A stretch of DNA of 64,000 bases from Rohdeia mirabilis (GCA_007750655.1 CP036290.1:4278001-4342000), one strand, 5' to 3'; counted from the first letter of the stretch, positions 35,279-44,123 are shown. The notes: a model not told the origin generated them from the letters alone. Numbers and translations are program-made.

Positions 35279-35422
35279 CCGGTCGACCCTGGTTCGCACG
35301 AGGCGCCGGTGGCACCGACGGGGCGGATGACCATCTGTTCATGGCGTGTGCGCCGGGCGTCGCCGAAGACTACGGGGTCGCCGCCCGCCCGCGCCCTTCG
35401 CGGACGGCGGCGCTCCGATCCC

Positions 35423-35671
35423 ATGACGACCCACGATCGATCGCGAGGCCGCCGCCGAGTGCGTGCCCTGTTCCTGCCGCTGGCCGTGGCGCTGCTCCCC
35501 GGCTGCATCACGCCGCCCCCCTTCCACGAACGCGGACGTCTGTCCGACGAGATCATGGCCATGGGCGAGAACCCGACCGAGGCCCACTGGTACGCCAAGG
35601 TCATCAACTCGATGGAAGGCAGCGTCGGCGGTGTCGGCGGCAGCGGAGGCGGCGGATGCGGCTGCTACTGA
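35423..35671 (+). CDS. DUF4266 lipoprotein with GGGGCGCY C-terminus
   Basis: An 82-residue exported lipoprotein. ATG 35423 gives an Arg-rich start, a hydrophobic core and the lipobox L-L-P-G-C. The mature part has P-P-F-H-E-R-G-R-L-S-D-E-I-M and ends with M-E-G-S-V-G-G-V-G-G-S-G-G-G-G-C-G-C-Y. This layout matches my recollection of DUF4266, whose members end in a glycine run plus C-G-C-N or similar. The two terminal cysteines could bind a metal, form a disulphide handled by the neighbouring TlpA protein, or be modified. It overlaps the DUF3570 gene by 16 bases. Confidence 0.8.
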   Translation: MTTHDRSRGRRRVRALFLPLAVALLPGCITPPPFHERGRLSDEIMAMGENPTEAHWYAKVINSMEGSVGGVGGSGGGGCGCY

Positions 35672-36843
35672 GCCTATGGGCCGTCGCGCTGGTGTTCGTC
35701 GCACCCGCCGCGGCCCAGGACGACGCGAACCCCGCGCCCGGTCGCTACGAGCTCGCGCCCGGCGAGTCGGCGCTGTGGACCCAACTCGGCTTCTACTCGC
35801 ACGAGGACGGGCCCGGCGACGGCAACCCGTTCCTCGACGAGGACCTGACCGTGATCGAGCCCGTCTTCATCTGGGACCACCAGGTGAGCGAGGACTGGGG
35901 CTACGGCATCACGCTGTCCTACGACATGGTCTCGAGCGCCTCGATCGACCGCTTGTCGAACTTCCCGGCGCAGTCCGGCGCGAGCGGCGACAACTACATC
36001 GGGCTCGACTACGCCTCCCGGCACAAGCTGTCGTCGACGCGTCAGTTCGACTGGCACGCGGGCGTGAGCACCGAGTACGACTACCTCTCACTGGGCGCCG
36101 GCGTCGGCTACACCCGCCGCGCACCGGCGTCTGGGATCACGGACTCCTTCGGGTTCAACACGTACTTCGACTCGCTCGACATCATCCGCTACGACGGCGA
36201 CAGCTCGGAGGGCAGCGACGCGCGCATCTCGCTGACCGGCACGTGGACCCGCTCGCAGCCCTTGAGTCGCGTCTGGACCGGCGAGTTCGCGTCGCTGTTG
36301 ACGCTGCAGTCGGGTTTCCTCGAGACGCCGTACAACGCCGTCGTCCTCGAGGATCCGGGCCTGGCGCCGAACCCGAACCTCGACAACAACGCCAACGGCA
36401 TCGAGATCACCGAGGAACTGCCCGACACGCGCATCCGAGCCGCGTTCAGTCCGCGCGCGCGGCGCTGGCTGTCCGAGCGCTCGGCCTTCGAGCTCGGCGG
36501 ACGCCTGTACGCCGACGACTGGGGCATCGTCTCCGCGACGTTCGAGCCGCGCTTCTACTACGACCTTCGGCCCGACCGACTGCGAATGCGTCTGCGCTAC
36601 CGCTACTACACGCAGACCGAGGCCGACGACTTCTCGGACGAGTTCCTGCAGGCCGCCGGGACGCCCGAGTTCCGCACCCAGGACTCCGATCTCGGCGCCT
36701 TCGACTCGCACACGTTCGGCGTGCGCTTCGACGCGTTCTCGGAAGACGGACTGCCCACGTGGCACTTCGACCTGAACTACGCGCTGCGCGGCGACGGGCT
36801 CGACCACCTGTATGCCGCGATCGGCTACCGTTTCGACATCTGA
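35656..36843 (+). CDS. DUF3570 outer-membrane beta-barrel protein
   Basis: 395 residues with a signal peptide (LLLSLWAVALVFVAPAAAQ). The mature protein alternates hydrophobic and polar residues in many aromatic-flanked strands (for example W-G-Y-G-I-T-L-S-Y-D-M-V-S-S-A-S and R-M-R-L-R-Y-R-Y-Y-T-Q), and ends with a C-terminal aromatic strand (L-Y-A-A-I-G-Y-R-F-D-I) as expected for outer-membrane barrels. The S-S-A-S motif after the early strands is typical of DUF3570. The gene start is buried in the DUF4266 gene, implying coupled translation. Probably the outer-membrane partner of the lipoprotein. Confidence 0.85.
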   Translation: MRLLLSLWAVALVFVAPAAAQDDANPAPGRYELAPGESALWTQLGFYSHEDGPGDGNPFLDEDLTVIEPVFIWDHQVSEDWGYGITLSYDMVSSASIDRLSNFPAQSGASGDNYIGLDYASRHKLSSTRQFDWHAGVSTEYDYLSLGAGVGYTRRAPASGITDSFGFNTYFDSLDIIRYDGDSSEGSDARISLTGTWTRSQPLSRVWTGEFASLLTLQSGFLETPYNAVVLEDPGLAPNPNLDNNANGIEITEELPDTRIRAAFSPRARRWLSERSAFELGGRLYADDWGIVSATFEPRFYYDLRPDRLRMRLRYRYYTQTEADDFSDEFLQAAGTPEFRTQDSDLGAFDSHTFGVRFDAFSEDGLPTWHFDLNYALRGDGLDHLYAAIGYRFDI

Positions 36844-36872
36844 GCCTCGCGCTCCAGCCCGACGACCGCACC

Positions 36873-37373
36873 ATGTTCCGCAGCATCATCACCGCGACGG
36901 CTCTCGTTATCGGCCTCGCGGCCTGCGCCTCGACGCCCACGGGCGACGCGGCGACCGTGCCCACCCATCTCGACGTGCGCGCCGACTGGACGCTCGTCGA
37001 CCAGCGCGGAACCGTGCACCCGACGGGCGAGTACCTGGCCGCGGGCGAGCCGGTGGTGCTCGTGTTCTGGCAGACCTGGTGCGGTTCGTGCGTGGCCGAG
37101 GCGCCGCGCGTCCAGGACGTCCACAAGAGCCGCCCGAACCTCCACGTGTTCGGCGTCGTGTCCGGCTCCGAGCGCGACGTGGACGCCGCGGACGTGCAGG
37201 CGACCGCGCTGCGACTCGGGCTGACCTACCCGCAGGTGCTCGATCGCGACCTGTCGCTGACGAGCGCGCTGGCGATCCAGGGCACGCCCACGGTCGTCGT
37301 GCTCGGCGCGGACGGGACCGTGCTCTACCACGCGCACCAGCTGCCCGACGACTGGACGGCCCTCGGCGGATGA
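36873..37373 (+). CDS. TlpA-like thiol-disulphide oxidoreductase lipoprotein
   Basis: 166 residues. The N-terminal hydrophobic segment (SIITATALVIGLAA) and lipobox G-L-A-A-C indicate membrane anchoring outside the cytoplasm. The thioredoxin-like domain has F-W-Q-T-W-C-G-S-C with the C-x-x-C pair near residues 68-71, and the cis-proline loop Q-G-T-P-T-V-V-V. Such proteins reduce disulphides in exported partners, including apocytochromes. The position between DUF3570 and ApbE suggests it keeps the cysteines of the DUF4266 lipoprotein in the right state. It overlaps apbE by 4 bases (ATGA). Confidence 0.88.
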   Translation: MFRSIITATALVIGLAACASTPTGDAATVPTHLDVRADWTLVDQRGTVHPTGEYLAAGEPVVLVFWQTWCGSCVAEAPRVQDVHKSRPNLHVFGVVSGSERDVDAADVQATALRLGLTYPQVLDRDLSLTSALAIQGTPTVVVLGADGTVLYHAHQLPDDWTALGG

Positions 37374-38725
37374 GAGTCGCGCGCGGGTTCCTGATCGCGC
37401 TCGCGCTCGCGGCCACGGCGGCCTGTGGCGCCCCCGAGTCGAACGGTGAGGGGAGCGCGAACGCGGCGGTGGCCGGCGACCCTTCGAGCGCGACGCCCAG
37501 CGCCGCTTCCACTGCCGACTCCACTGCCGACTCCACTGCCGACTCCACGGGGCGCCCGCCCGCGCCCGCGCTCTCGACCGTGCCGAAAGGAGCCGCAGTG
37601 AGCGGGCCTCTCGGGGACGGTCCCACCGAGGACGGCGAATCGCGCAGCGGCACCTCGCAGGGCGGCGGATCGCGCCTCGAGTCCGGACCGGGTGCCGTGC
37701 CCGCGACCGTCCCCGCGGCCGACGCCTCGCACACGCGCGTCGTTGAGACCCACGCGGACGGGCGTCTCATGCTCGAGCGCACCGGCGGCGTCATGGGCAC
37801 CTCGATGCGCCTCGTCGCGATCGGTCGCGACCGCGCCGCGCTGGAGATTGCGCTCGTCGCCGCCGAGGCCGAACTGCGCCGCGTCGAGGACCTGATGACC
37901 GACTGGCGCGCGTCGCCGCTGATGGACCTGAACGCGGCGGCCGGCAGCGGACCCGTCGCGGTGCCGACCGAGTTGGGACGACTGGTCGAGCGCTCGCTGC
38001 TGGTGGCCGAACTGTCGGGCGGCGCCTTCGATCCCACCTGGCGCGGCGTCGGCACCCTGTGGAAGCTGCGCGCGGATCCGCCCGTGGTCCCGGACGACGC
38101 GGCGATCGCGGCCGGTCTCGAACGCGTGGACTTCCGGCGCGTCGCGGTCACGACGGATGCGGCGCGCGAGGTCTACACCGTCGAGCTGCCCGCGGGTTTC
38201 GAGCTCGGTCTCGGTGGCATCGCCAAGGGCTACGGCGTCGATCGCGCGATGACGGTGCTGATGGAGCACGGCGTCGAACACGCGGTCGTCGACGCCGGCG
38301 GCGACCTGAAAGCCCTCGGCCAGCACTTCGACGGACCGTGGGAAGTGGCCATCCGCCACCCGCGCCGCCAGGCGGGCGAACGCGGCGACGTGATGGCCGT
38401 CGTGCCCGTCTCGAACGCCTGCGTCGTGACCAGCGGCGACTACGAACGCTTCGTCGTGATCGACGGCGTGCGCCACCACCACATCCTCGACCCGCGCACT
38501 GGTCGCCCGTCCACCGGTTGTATGAGCGCGACCGTGGTCGGCCCCGACGCCGCCGTGTGCGACGCGCTCGCCACCGCGCTGTGCGTGCTCGGTCCCGACG
38601 ACGGGCTCGCGCTGATCGAGCGCAGCGGCGCCTACCAGGCCCTCGCGGTCGGCATGGACGGCGAGGTGCGCACGACGGCGGGCCTGGCGAGTGCGACGCG
38701 CGAGTCGGCCACGCGCGACCGCTGA
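37370..38725 (+). CDS. apbE: FAD:protein FMN transferase (ApbE)
   Basis: A 451-residue lipoprotein (signal FLIALALAATAAC) that covalently attaches FMN to Thr/Ser in target proteins outside the cytoplasm. A low-complexity segment of about 100 residues (including three T-A-D-S repeats) precedes the catalytic domain, which begins M-G-T-S-M-R-L and contains M-T-D-W-R-A-S, F-D-P-T-W-R-G, L-G-G-I-A-K-G-Y-G-V-D, V-D-A-G-G-D, H-H-I-L-D-P-R-T-G-R-P and a T-A-L-C-V-L-G segment near the end. No FMN-binding target domain is recognised in the window, so the substrate lies elsewhere or is unrecognised among the neighbours. Confidence 0.93.
   Translation: MRVARGFLIALALAATAACGAPESNGEGSANAAVAGDPSSATPSAASTADSTADSTADSTGRPPAPALSTVPKGAAVSGPLGDGPTEDGESRSGTSQGGGSRLESGPGAVPATVPAADASHTRVVETHADGRLMLERTGGVMGTSMRLVAIGRDRAALEIALVAAEAELRRVEDLMTDWRASPLMDLNAAAGSGPVAVPTELGRLVERSLLVAELSGGAFDPTWRGVGTLWKLRADPPVVPDDAAIAAGLERVDFRRVAVTTDAAREVYTVELPAGFELGLGGIAKGYGVDRAMTVLMEHGVEHAVVDAGGDLKALGQHFDGPWEVAIRHPRRQAGERGDVMAVVPVSNACVVTSGDYERFVVIDGVRHHHILDPRTGRPSTGCMSATVVGPDAAVCDALATALCVLGPDDGLALIERSGAYQALAVGMDGEVRTTAGLASATRESATRDR
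37508..37548 (+). repeat. 12-bp microsatellite inside apbE
   Basis: Three exact copies of TCCACTGCCGAC (37508-37519, 37520-37531, 37532-37543) and a partial fourth. They encode T-A-D-S repeats in the disordered linker after the lipid anchor. In-frame length variation would be tolerated. Confidence 0.85.
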
Positions 38726-38727
38726 CG

Positions 38728-38741
38728 GGCGAGCACTCGCC
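38728..38741. terminator. Short hairpin between convergent genes
   Basis: GGCGAG (38728-38733) pairs with CTCGCC (38736-38741) around two bases, exactly in the 16-base gap between the apbE stop and the stop of the minus-strand reductase gene. Confidence 0.4.
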
Positions 38742-39620
38742 TCAGTGCCCGACCAGCTCGATGTCGCGCGCCGCGAACACCGGGCCCTCGACGCAGCACT
38801 TGGCGTTCGGCCAGCCGGCCAGCGCTCCGCCCTCGCGCGTCGGCACGGGACAGCCGTTGCAGATGCCGACGCCACAGCCCATCAGGGTCTCGAGGCTCAG
38901 CCAGCAGTCCCATTCCTCCTCGATGGCGCGCGCGTGCACGGCCTCGAGCATCGGATCCGGACCGCAGGCGAGCACGCGGATCTGCTTCGGGATCGAGCCG
39001 GCGGCCTGCAGCGCGTCGAGCAACTGCAGCACGTGGCCCTGCATCCCGTGGCTGCCGTCGACGGTCGCCGTGTGCACGTTCACGCCCAACCGCTCGAACA
39101 GTTCGAGGTCGTAGAGCAGCCCACGATCGCGCGCCCCGAACAGGAAGTGCAGATCGCGACTGGCGACCGCCGCCCCACCGTCCATCCCGCGCAGCGCCTG
39201 CTCGATCGCCATCGGAAAGGGCGCCGAGCCCACCCCGCCGGCCAGCATCACCCAGGGCGCGCCGTCGCCGTCGAGCACCGGCCAGCCGTTGCCGAGCGGC
39301 CCGATCAGCCGCAGCTGCGAGCCGATCGGCGCCGCCTCGAGCGCGCGACTCCCGCGCCCCATGACCTTGATCAGGAACTCGACCCAGGGCGCTTCCCCGG
39401 TGCTCGAGCTCGCGCCGCCGCCCTGCCGGTAGACCGAGTACGGCCGCGGAATCAGCGGTGCCGTGCCGTCCTCGCGCCGCAGCATGAAGAAGCGGCTCGC
39501 GCGCAGCGGCTCGAACGGGCGCTCGGGAGCGAGGCGCAGGACCACGGCGTCGCTGCCGCAGGGACGGCTCGAGACCACGGTGGCGAGTTGGCTGACGGCG
39601 TCTTTCGGGGGAGCGGGCAT
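38742..39620 (-). CDS. Dihydroorotate dehydrogenase electron-transfer subunit-like iron-sulphur flavoprotein (PyrK-like)
   Basis: 292 residues. The FAD-binding domain (about 15-110) has R-P-Y-S-V-Y-R. The NAD(P)-binding domain has the A-G-G-V-G-S-A-P-F and A-C-G-P-D-P-M-L-E motifs. The C-terminal 2Fe-2S site is C-G-V-G-I-C-N-G-C with a final C-C-V-E-G-P-V-F. This is the PyrK layout, in which electrons from dihydroorotate dehydrogenase B pass to NAD. No pyrD is adjacent, so another redox partner is possible. ATG 39620 is used because the upstream extension is non-conserved. A TATCCT box 10 bases upstream lies in a 13-bp inverted repeat shared with the divergent gene. Confidence 0.88.
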   Translation of the reverse strand: MPAPPKDAVSQLATVVSSRPCGSDAVVLRLAPERPFEPLRASRFFMLRREDGTAPLIPRPYSVYRQGGGASSSTGEAPWVEFLIKVMGRGSRALEAAPIGSQLRLIGPLGNGWPVLDGDGAPWVMLAGGVGSAPFPMAIEQALRGMDGGAAVASRDLHFLFGARDRGLLYDLELFERLGVNVHTATVDGSHGMQGHVLQLLDALQAAGSIPKQIRVLACGPDPMLEAVHARAIEEEWDCWLSLETLMGCGVGICNGCPVPTREGGALAGWPNAKCCVEGPVFAARDIELVGH

Positions 39621-39629
39621 CGGACCGGT

Positions 39630-39678
39630 GAGGATAGCGACGCCGAACGGGTCAGCGGCCGCGTCCGTCGCTATCCTC
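39630..39678. promoter_or_regulatory. 13-bp inverted repeat in divergent promoter
   Basis: GAGGATAGCGACG (39630-39642) is the exact reverse complement of CGTCGCTATCCTC (39666-39678), separated by 23 bases. Each arm carries TATCCT in the orientation of its own outgoing gene, so the repeat may be twin minus-10 boxes, an operator, or both. It lies between the PyrK-like gene (start 39620, minus) and the ABC-F gene (start 39707, plus). Confidence 0.6.
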
Positions 39679-39706
39679 TCCCGCTCGAAACCCCGGAACA
39701 TCCCCA

Positions 39707-41680
39707 GTGAGCGTCCTCATCACCCGCGGCCTGAAGAAGTTCTTCGGGGCCCACGAAGTCCTGCGCGGCGTCGACCTGGCGGTCGAGGCCGGAGAGAAGA
39801 TCGGCATCGTCGGTCGCAACGGCGGCGGCAAGTCGACCCTACTGCGCATCTGCGCCGGGCTCGACTCGACCGAGACCGGCGAGATCATCGTCCCGCGCAA
39901 CACCCGCGTCGGCTACGTGGCCCAGCGCCCCGAGTTCGAACCGGGTCAGCTCGCGCTCGCCTACGTCGAGGAGGGCCTGTCCGAGGTGAAGGATCTCCTG
40001 GCCGAGTCGTCACGCCTCGAGCACGACCTGGCCACGCTCGACGGCGACGCGCTCGATCGCGCCGTGATGCGTTTCGGCGAGGTGACCGAGCGCATCGACT
40101 TCCTCGACGGCTGGAACGCCGAACGCCAGGCGGAAGTGGTGCTCGACGGCATCGGTCTGTCGCGCGACCTGTGGCAGCGCGAGGCCCGCACCCTGTCCGG
40201 CGGCGAGAAGGCGCGCGTCGCGATGGCGCGCGAACTCGTGCGCCGGCCCGACCTGTTGATGCTCGACGAGCCGACGAACCACCTCGACCTCGAGGGGATC
40301 GAGTGGCTCGAGAACTACCTGCTCGAGTTCCCCGGCGCGCTGCTGCTCATCAGCCACGACCGGCGCATGCTCGACCGCGTGGTGACGAACATCCTCGAGC
40401 TCGAGTGGGGCCAGGTCCGCCGCTTCCCGGGCAACTACCACAAGTACGTCCAGCTGCGCGAAGAGCGCTTCGCCTCCGAACTGCGCGCCTACGAGATCCA
40501 ACGCGACCGGATCAAGAAGGAGGAGCAGTTCATCAAGAAGCACATGGGCTCGCAGCGCACGGCCGAGGCCAAGGGGCGCCAGAAGAAGCTCGAACACGTG
40601 GTGCGCCTCAAGCGCCCGTACAACGACGTGCGCACGCCCGTGCTGCGCATCGGCGAGGTCGAGCGTTCGGGCGAAGTCGTGCTGAAGACCGAGAACCTGG
40701 CGATCGGCTACGGCGACAACCCGCTGCACGAAGGCCTCGAGGTGCGCATCTCGCGCGGCGACCGCATCGCGCTCGTCGGCCCGAACGGCGCCGGCAAGAC
40801 GACGTTGATGAAGGTGCTCGCGAAGCGCTCGACAGCGCTCGCGGGCGAGGTCGAGTACGGGCACCGCTCGAACGTCGGCTACTTCGATCAGGAGACCAGC
40901 GACCTCGACAAGAACCTGACGCCGTTCCTGCAGATGCGGCGCGACCACCCGACCGCCACCGACGAGGAGATCCGCAGCCACCTCGCGCTGTTCCTCTTCC
41001 GCGGCAACGACGTGGACGCGGACATCTCGAAGATCTCGGGCGGCGAACGCGCGCGTCTGGCGCTGGCGCGGCTCGTGTGGCTGAAGCCGACGTGGCTGGC
41101 GCTCGACGAGCCCACGAACCACCTCGACCTCGCGGCCCGCGCGGCGCTCGAGGAGATGCTGTCCGGCTACGTCGGCCCGATGCTGTGCATCAGCCACGAC
41201 CGTCAGTTCATGGACAACCTGTGCACGGCGGTGTGGGAACTCACTCCCAACGGCCTGCGCGTGTTCCCGGGCAACTACAGCGCCTACCGCGACGCCATCG
41301 TCGCCGAGCGCGACGGCCAGCAGGCGGCGAAGGCGGGGCGCGTGGCCCAGGCGTCGAACCCCGCTCCCGTCGCCCAGAACACCGGCGGTGGTGCGAAGGG
41401 CAACGGCGGCGGCGACGGCGGCAAGCAGAACAAGGGCGGCGGCAAGGCCGTGGCCCCGGCGAAGAAGGAAGCCCCGACCAAGGTCCGCAACCCGTTCAAG
41501 TTCGAGCGCCTCGAGAAGCGGATCATGGAGCTCGAGAAGGAGCGCGAACGCATCAACGCCGAGCTGCTGAAGGAATCGACCTATCGCGACCCCGGCGCCG
41601 CGCGCGACCTGCAGTACCGCTTGGCCGAGCTGGAGCGCGACCTCGAGGACAAGAACCACGAGTGGGAGAACTGGGAGTAG
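39707..41680 (+). CDS. ABC-F family ATPase (Uup/EttA-like)
   Basis: 657 residues with two soluble ABC ATPase cassettes and no membrane segment. The first has Walker A G-R-N-G-G-G-K-S-T, signature L-S-G-G-E-K and Walker B L-L-M-L-D-E-P-T-N-H-L-D. The second has G-P-N-G-A-G-K-T-T, I-S-G-G-E-R and L-A-L-D-E-P-T-N-H-L-D. The linker holds the charged P-site tRNA-interaction region (R-I-K-K-E-E-Q-F-I-K-K-H). The C-terminal glycine/lysine-rich stretch and coiled coil (F-E-R-L-E-K-R-I-M-E-L-E-K-E) resemble Uup. Members act on ribosomes in translation or antibiotic protection. The start is GTG 39707. Confidence 0.93.
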   Translation: MSVLITRGLKKFFGAHEVLRGVDLAVEAGEKIGIVGRNGGGKSTLLRICAGLDSTETGEIIVPRNTRVGYVAQRPEFEPGQLALAYVEEGLSEVKDLLAESSRLEHDLATLDGDALDRAVMRFGEVTERIDFLDGWNAERQAEVVLDGIGLSRDLWQREARTLSGGEKARVAMARELVRRPDLLMLDEPTNHLDLEGIEWLENYLLEFPGALLLISHDRRMLDRVVTNILELEWGQVRRFPGNYHKYVQLREERFASELRAYEIQRDRIKKEEQFIKKHMGSQRTAEAKGRQKKLEHVVRLKRPYNDVRTPVLRIGEVERSGEVVLKTENLAIGYGDNPLHEGLEVRISRGDRIALVGPNGAGKTTLMKVLAKRSTALAGEVEYGHRSNVGYFDQETSDLDKNLTPFLQMRRDHPTATDEEIRSHLALFLFRGNDVDADISKISGGERARLALARLVWLKPTWLALDEPTNHLDLAARAALEEMLSGYVGPMLCISHDRQFMDNLCTAVWELTPNGLRVFPGNYSAYRDAIVAERDGQQAAKAGRVAQASNPAPVAQNTGGGAKGNGGGDGGKQNKGGGKAVAPAKKEAPTKVRNPFKFERLEKRIMELEKERERINAELLKESTYRDPGAARDLQYRLAELERDLEDKNHEWENWE

Positions 41681-41690
41681 GAACCAAGCC

Positions 41691-43487
41691 ATGATCGACT
41701 TCCGCGACGTCGTCCTCGACGCACTCACCTCCGCACTCGCGAACACCGACGGCGCGCCCGATCGCGCTGGACTGGCGAAGGCGCTCAGCCACCCCAAGGA
41801 CCAGTCCATGGGCGATCTGGCGTTCCCGGCGTTCCCGCTGGCGAAGGCGTTGCGCAAGGCCCCGCCCGCGATCGCCGCCGAACTCGGTGCGACGATCACG
41901 GCCGCGCTCGCTCCCGACGGCGCCATCGCGCGCGTCGAGGTCGTCGGTCCGTTCCTCAACTTCTTCGCGGCGCCCGGCGTGCTGCTGGCCGACCTGTTGC
42001 GCTCGCTCGACGACGGCAGCTTCGACAGCTTCTGCCACGCCGACGAGCGCGAGCGGGTGATGGTCGAGTTCAGCCAGCCGAACACCCACAAGGTCTTCCA
42101 CGTCGGCCACCTGCGCAACGTGGCGGTCGGCGACGCGCTGCAGCGGGTCTACCGCGCGCGCGGGCACGACGTCGTCGCGGCGAACTACTACGGCGACTTC
42201 GGCGTCGACGTGGCGAAGTGCCTGTGGTGGCTGAAACACGAAGACGTCGGGACGCCGCCGGCGATCGGACGCGGCGCGTGGCTGGGCAAGGCCTACGCGG
42301 CGACGACCGCACGCCTCGAGGAACTGAAGGAGAAGGACGCCGTCGCCTTCGAGGCGCTGCACACCGAACTGCGCGCGATCCTGGCCGACATCAAGTCCGG
42401 CGACACCGAGATGGCGCGCCTCTACGCCGAGACGCGCCAGTGGTGCCTCGACGAGTTCGCCGAGGTCTACGGCTGGCTCGACGTGCACTTCGACACGGAC
42501 TTCTTCGAGTCCGAACTCGAGGAACCCGGCCACGCGATCGTCGACGAGTACCTCGCGAAGGGCGTGTTCGAGCACAGCCAGGGCGCGATCGTCTGCATGC
42601 TCGACGCCTACGACCTCGGCCCGGCGCTGGTCCGCAAGAGCGACGGCACGAGCCTCTACCTGACGTGGGACCTGGTGCTCGCGCGCCGCAAGTTCGACGA
42701 GTTCGGCGTGCAGCGCTCGCTCTACGTCGTCGGCGCCGAGCAGACGTTCCACTTCAAACAGCTGTTCGCGACCCTCGAGCGCATGGGCTACGAGCGCGCG
42801 GTGGACTGCCGCCACGTCGCCTACGAACTCGTCATGCTGCCCGACGGCAAGATGTCGAGCCGCAAGGGCAAGGTCATCCCGTTCTTCGAGCTGCGCTCTG
42901 CTCTGCGCGACGCGATCGACTCGAAGATGCGCTCGGCCGAACGCGGCAGTCGCGACGACTGGACCGAGGAGCAGTGGGAGACCACGATCGATCGCATCGC
43001 GGTCGCCTGCCTGCGCTACGGGATGCTGAGCGTCTCGAACACGACGCGCGTGATCTTCGACATCGACGCCTGGACGAACCTCGAGGGCGAGTCGGGCGCG
43101 TACCTGATGTACGGGCTCGCGCGAATCTCGGGCATCTTCGCCAAGGCCTCCGAGGACCCCCGGAGCGCCGCGATCGCGAAGGGCGACCTGGCGGCGGCCG
43201 CCACCCTCGCCCCCGCGTTCGGCGCCGAGGCCGAGCGCGCGCTCCTCACGCACCTCCTGCGCTACCCGCGCGTGCTGGCCCAGGTCGAGGCCCAGGCGGA
43301 TCCGTCGTTCCTGGCCAGCTGGCTCTACGACGGCGCCAAGCTGTTCAGCCGCTTCTACCACGACTGCCCGGTGCTCAAGGCCGAGCCGGACCTCATGGGC
43401 GCGCGTCTCGCGCTGGTCCGCGCCGCCGAACGGGTCCTGTCGGGCGGCCTGCGCACCCTGGGCGTCGAGCCGGTCGCGCAGATGTGA
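41691..43487 (+). CDS. argS: Arginyl-tRNA synthetase
   Basis: Class I aminoacyl-tRNA synthetase charging tRNA-Arg. 598 residues, near the usual 550-600. An N-terminal additional domain (about 1-110) ends with V-G-P-F-L-N-F-F. The class I signature is H-V-G-H-L-R-N (about 137-143). A K-M-S-S-R-K-G motif (about 387) is followed by a C-terminal DALR anticodon-binding domain with S-G-A-Y-L-M-Y-G-L-A-R-I and L-L-R-Y-P-R-V-L. It follows the ABC-F gene by 10 bases, so the two are probably co-transcribed as translation genes. Confidence 0.97.
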   Translation: MIDFRDVVLDALTSALANTDGAPDRAGLAKALSHPKDQSMGDLAFPAFPLAKALRKAPPAIAAELGATITAALAPDGAIARVEVVGPFLNFFAAPGVLLADLLRSLDDGSFDSFCHADERERVMVEFSQPNTHKVFHVGHLRNVAVGDALQRVYRARGHDVVAANYYGDFGVDVAKCLWWLKHEDVGTPPAIGRGAWLGKAYAATTARLEELKEKDAVAFEALHTELRAILADIKSGDTEMARLYAETRQWCLDEFAEVYGWLDVHFDTDFFESELEEPGHAIVDEYLAKGVFEHSQGAIVCMLDAYDLGPALVRKSDGTSLYLTWDLVLARRKFDEFGVQRSLYVVGAEQTFHFKQLFATLERMGYERAVDCRHVAYELVMLPDGKMSSRKGKVIPFFELRSALRDAIDSKMRSAERGSRDDWTEEQWETTIDRIAVACLRYGMLSVSNTTRVIFDIDAWTNLEGESGAYLMYGLARISGIFAKASEDPRSAAIAKGDLAAAATLAPAFGAEAERALLTHLLRYPRVLAQVEAQADPSFLASWLYDGAKLFSRFYHDCPVLKAEPDLMGARLALVRAAERVLSGGLRTLGVEPVAQM

Positions 43488-43613
43488 GGTCGGTGCTGGA
43501 TCCTGGACGGCCGAGCGGACGCGCCACAAGCGCCGACCTGCGTATGCTCGATGTAGCGGGTGGCCGACGGCGGCCGCTCACCTCCCCGAAGATCCCCCCC
43601 ATCCCGCCGCATC

Positions 43614-44123
43614 GTGATCGAGAAGTTCATCCGTGACGTCCCCGACTTCCCCAAGCCGGGCATCGTCTTCAAGGACATCACGCCGCTCCTGCAGAGCGAG
43701 GAAGGCCTGCGCCACACGATCGAGCGCCTGGCCGAGGTGGTCGATCCCGACAGCTACGACCTGGTGTGCGGTATCGAGTCGCGCGGCTTCATCTTCGGCA
43801 CCGCGCTCGCGCGTCACGTGGACAAGGGGTTCATCCCGATCCGCAAGCCGGGGAAGCTGCCCTGGAAGACGGCCGCGGAGAGCTACGAGCTCGAGTACGG
43901 CACCGACACGATCGAGATCCACACCGACGCGTGCGAGGGTCGCCGCGTCCTGATGGTCGACGATCTCCTGGCCACGGGCGGCACGATGCAGGCGGGACTC
44001 AAGCTGGTACGACGCGTCGGCGGTGAACCCGTCGCATGCGCGTTCGTGCTCGAGCTCGGCTTCCTTCCCGGCCGCGAGAAACTGGGCGCGATTCCCGTCC
44101 ATGCGCTCCTGCGCGTGGAATAG
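43614..44123 (+). CDS. apt: Adenine phosphoribosyltransferase
   Basis: Salvages adenine to AMP with phosphoribosyl diphosphate. 169 residues from GTG 43614 (V-I-E-K-F-I-R-D-V-P-D-F-P-K-P-G-I-V-F-K-D-I), the typical family N-terminus. Catalytic features are E-S-R-G-F-I-F-G near residue 47 and the PRPP-binding loop V-L-M-V-D-D-L-L-A-T-G-G-T-M near 113-126. A TATGCT hexamer at about 43542 could be the minus-10 of its own promoter. A longer upstream reading from 43560 is Arg/Ser/Pro-rich and not favoured. Confidence 0.95.
   Translation: MIEKFIRDVPDFPKPGIVFKDITPLLQSEEGLRHTIERLAEVVDPDSYDLVCGIESRGFIFGTALARHVDKGFIPIRKPGKLPWKTAAESYELEYGTDTIEIHTDACEGRRVLMVDDLLATGGTMQAGLKLVRRVGGEPVACAFVLELGFLPGREKLGAIPVHALLRVE

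Noticed and set aside
36873..38725. Flavinylation target (FMN_bind domain) next to apbE
   Set aside because: I looked for the S/T-G-A-T-type acceptor motif in the neighbouring products and found no convincing one.
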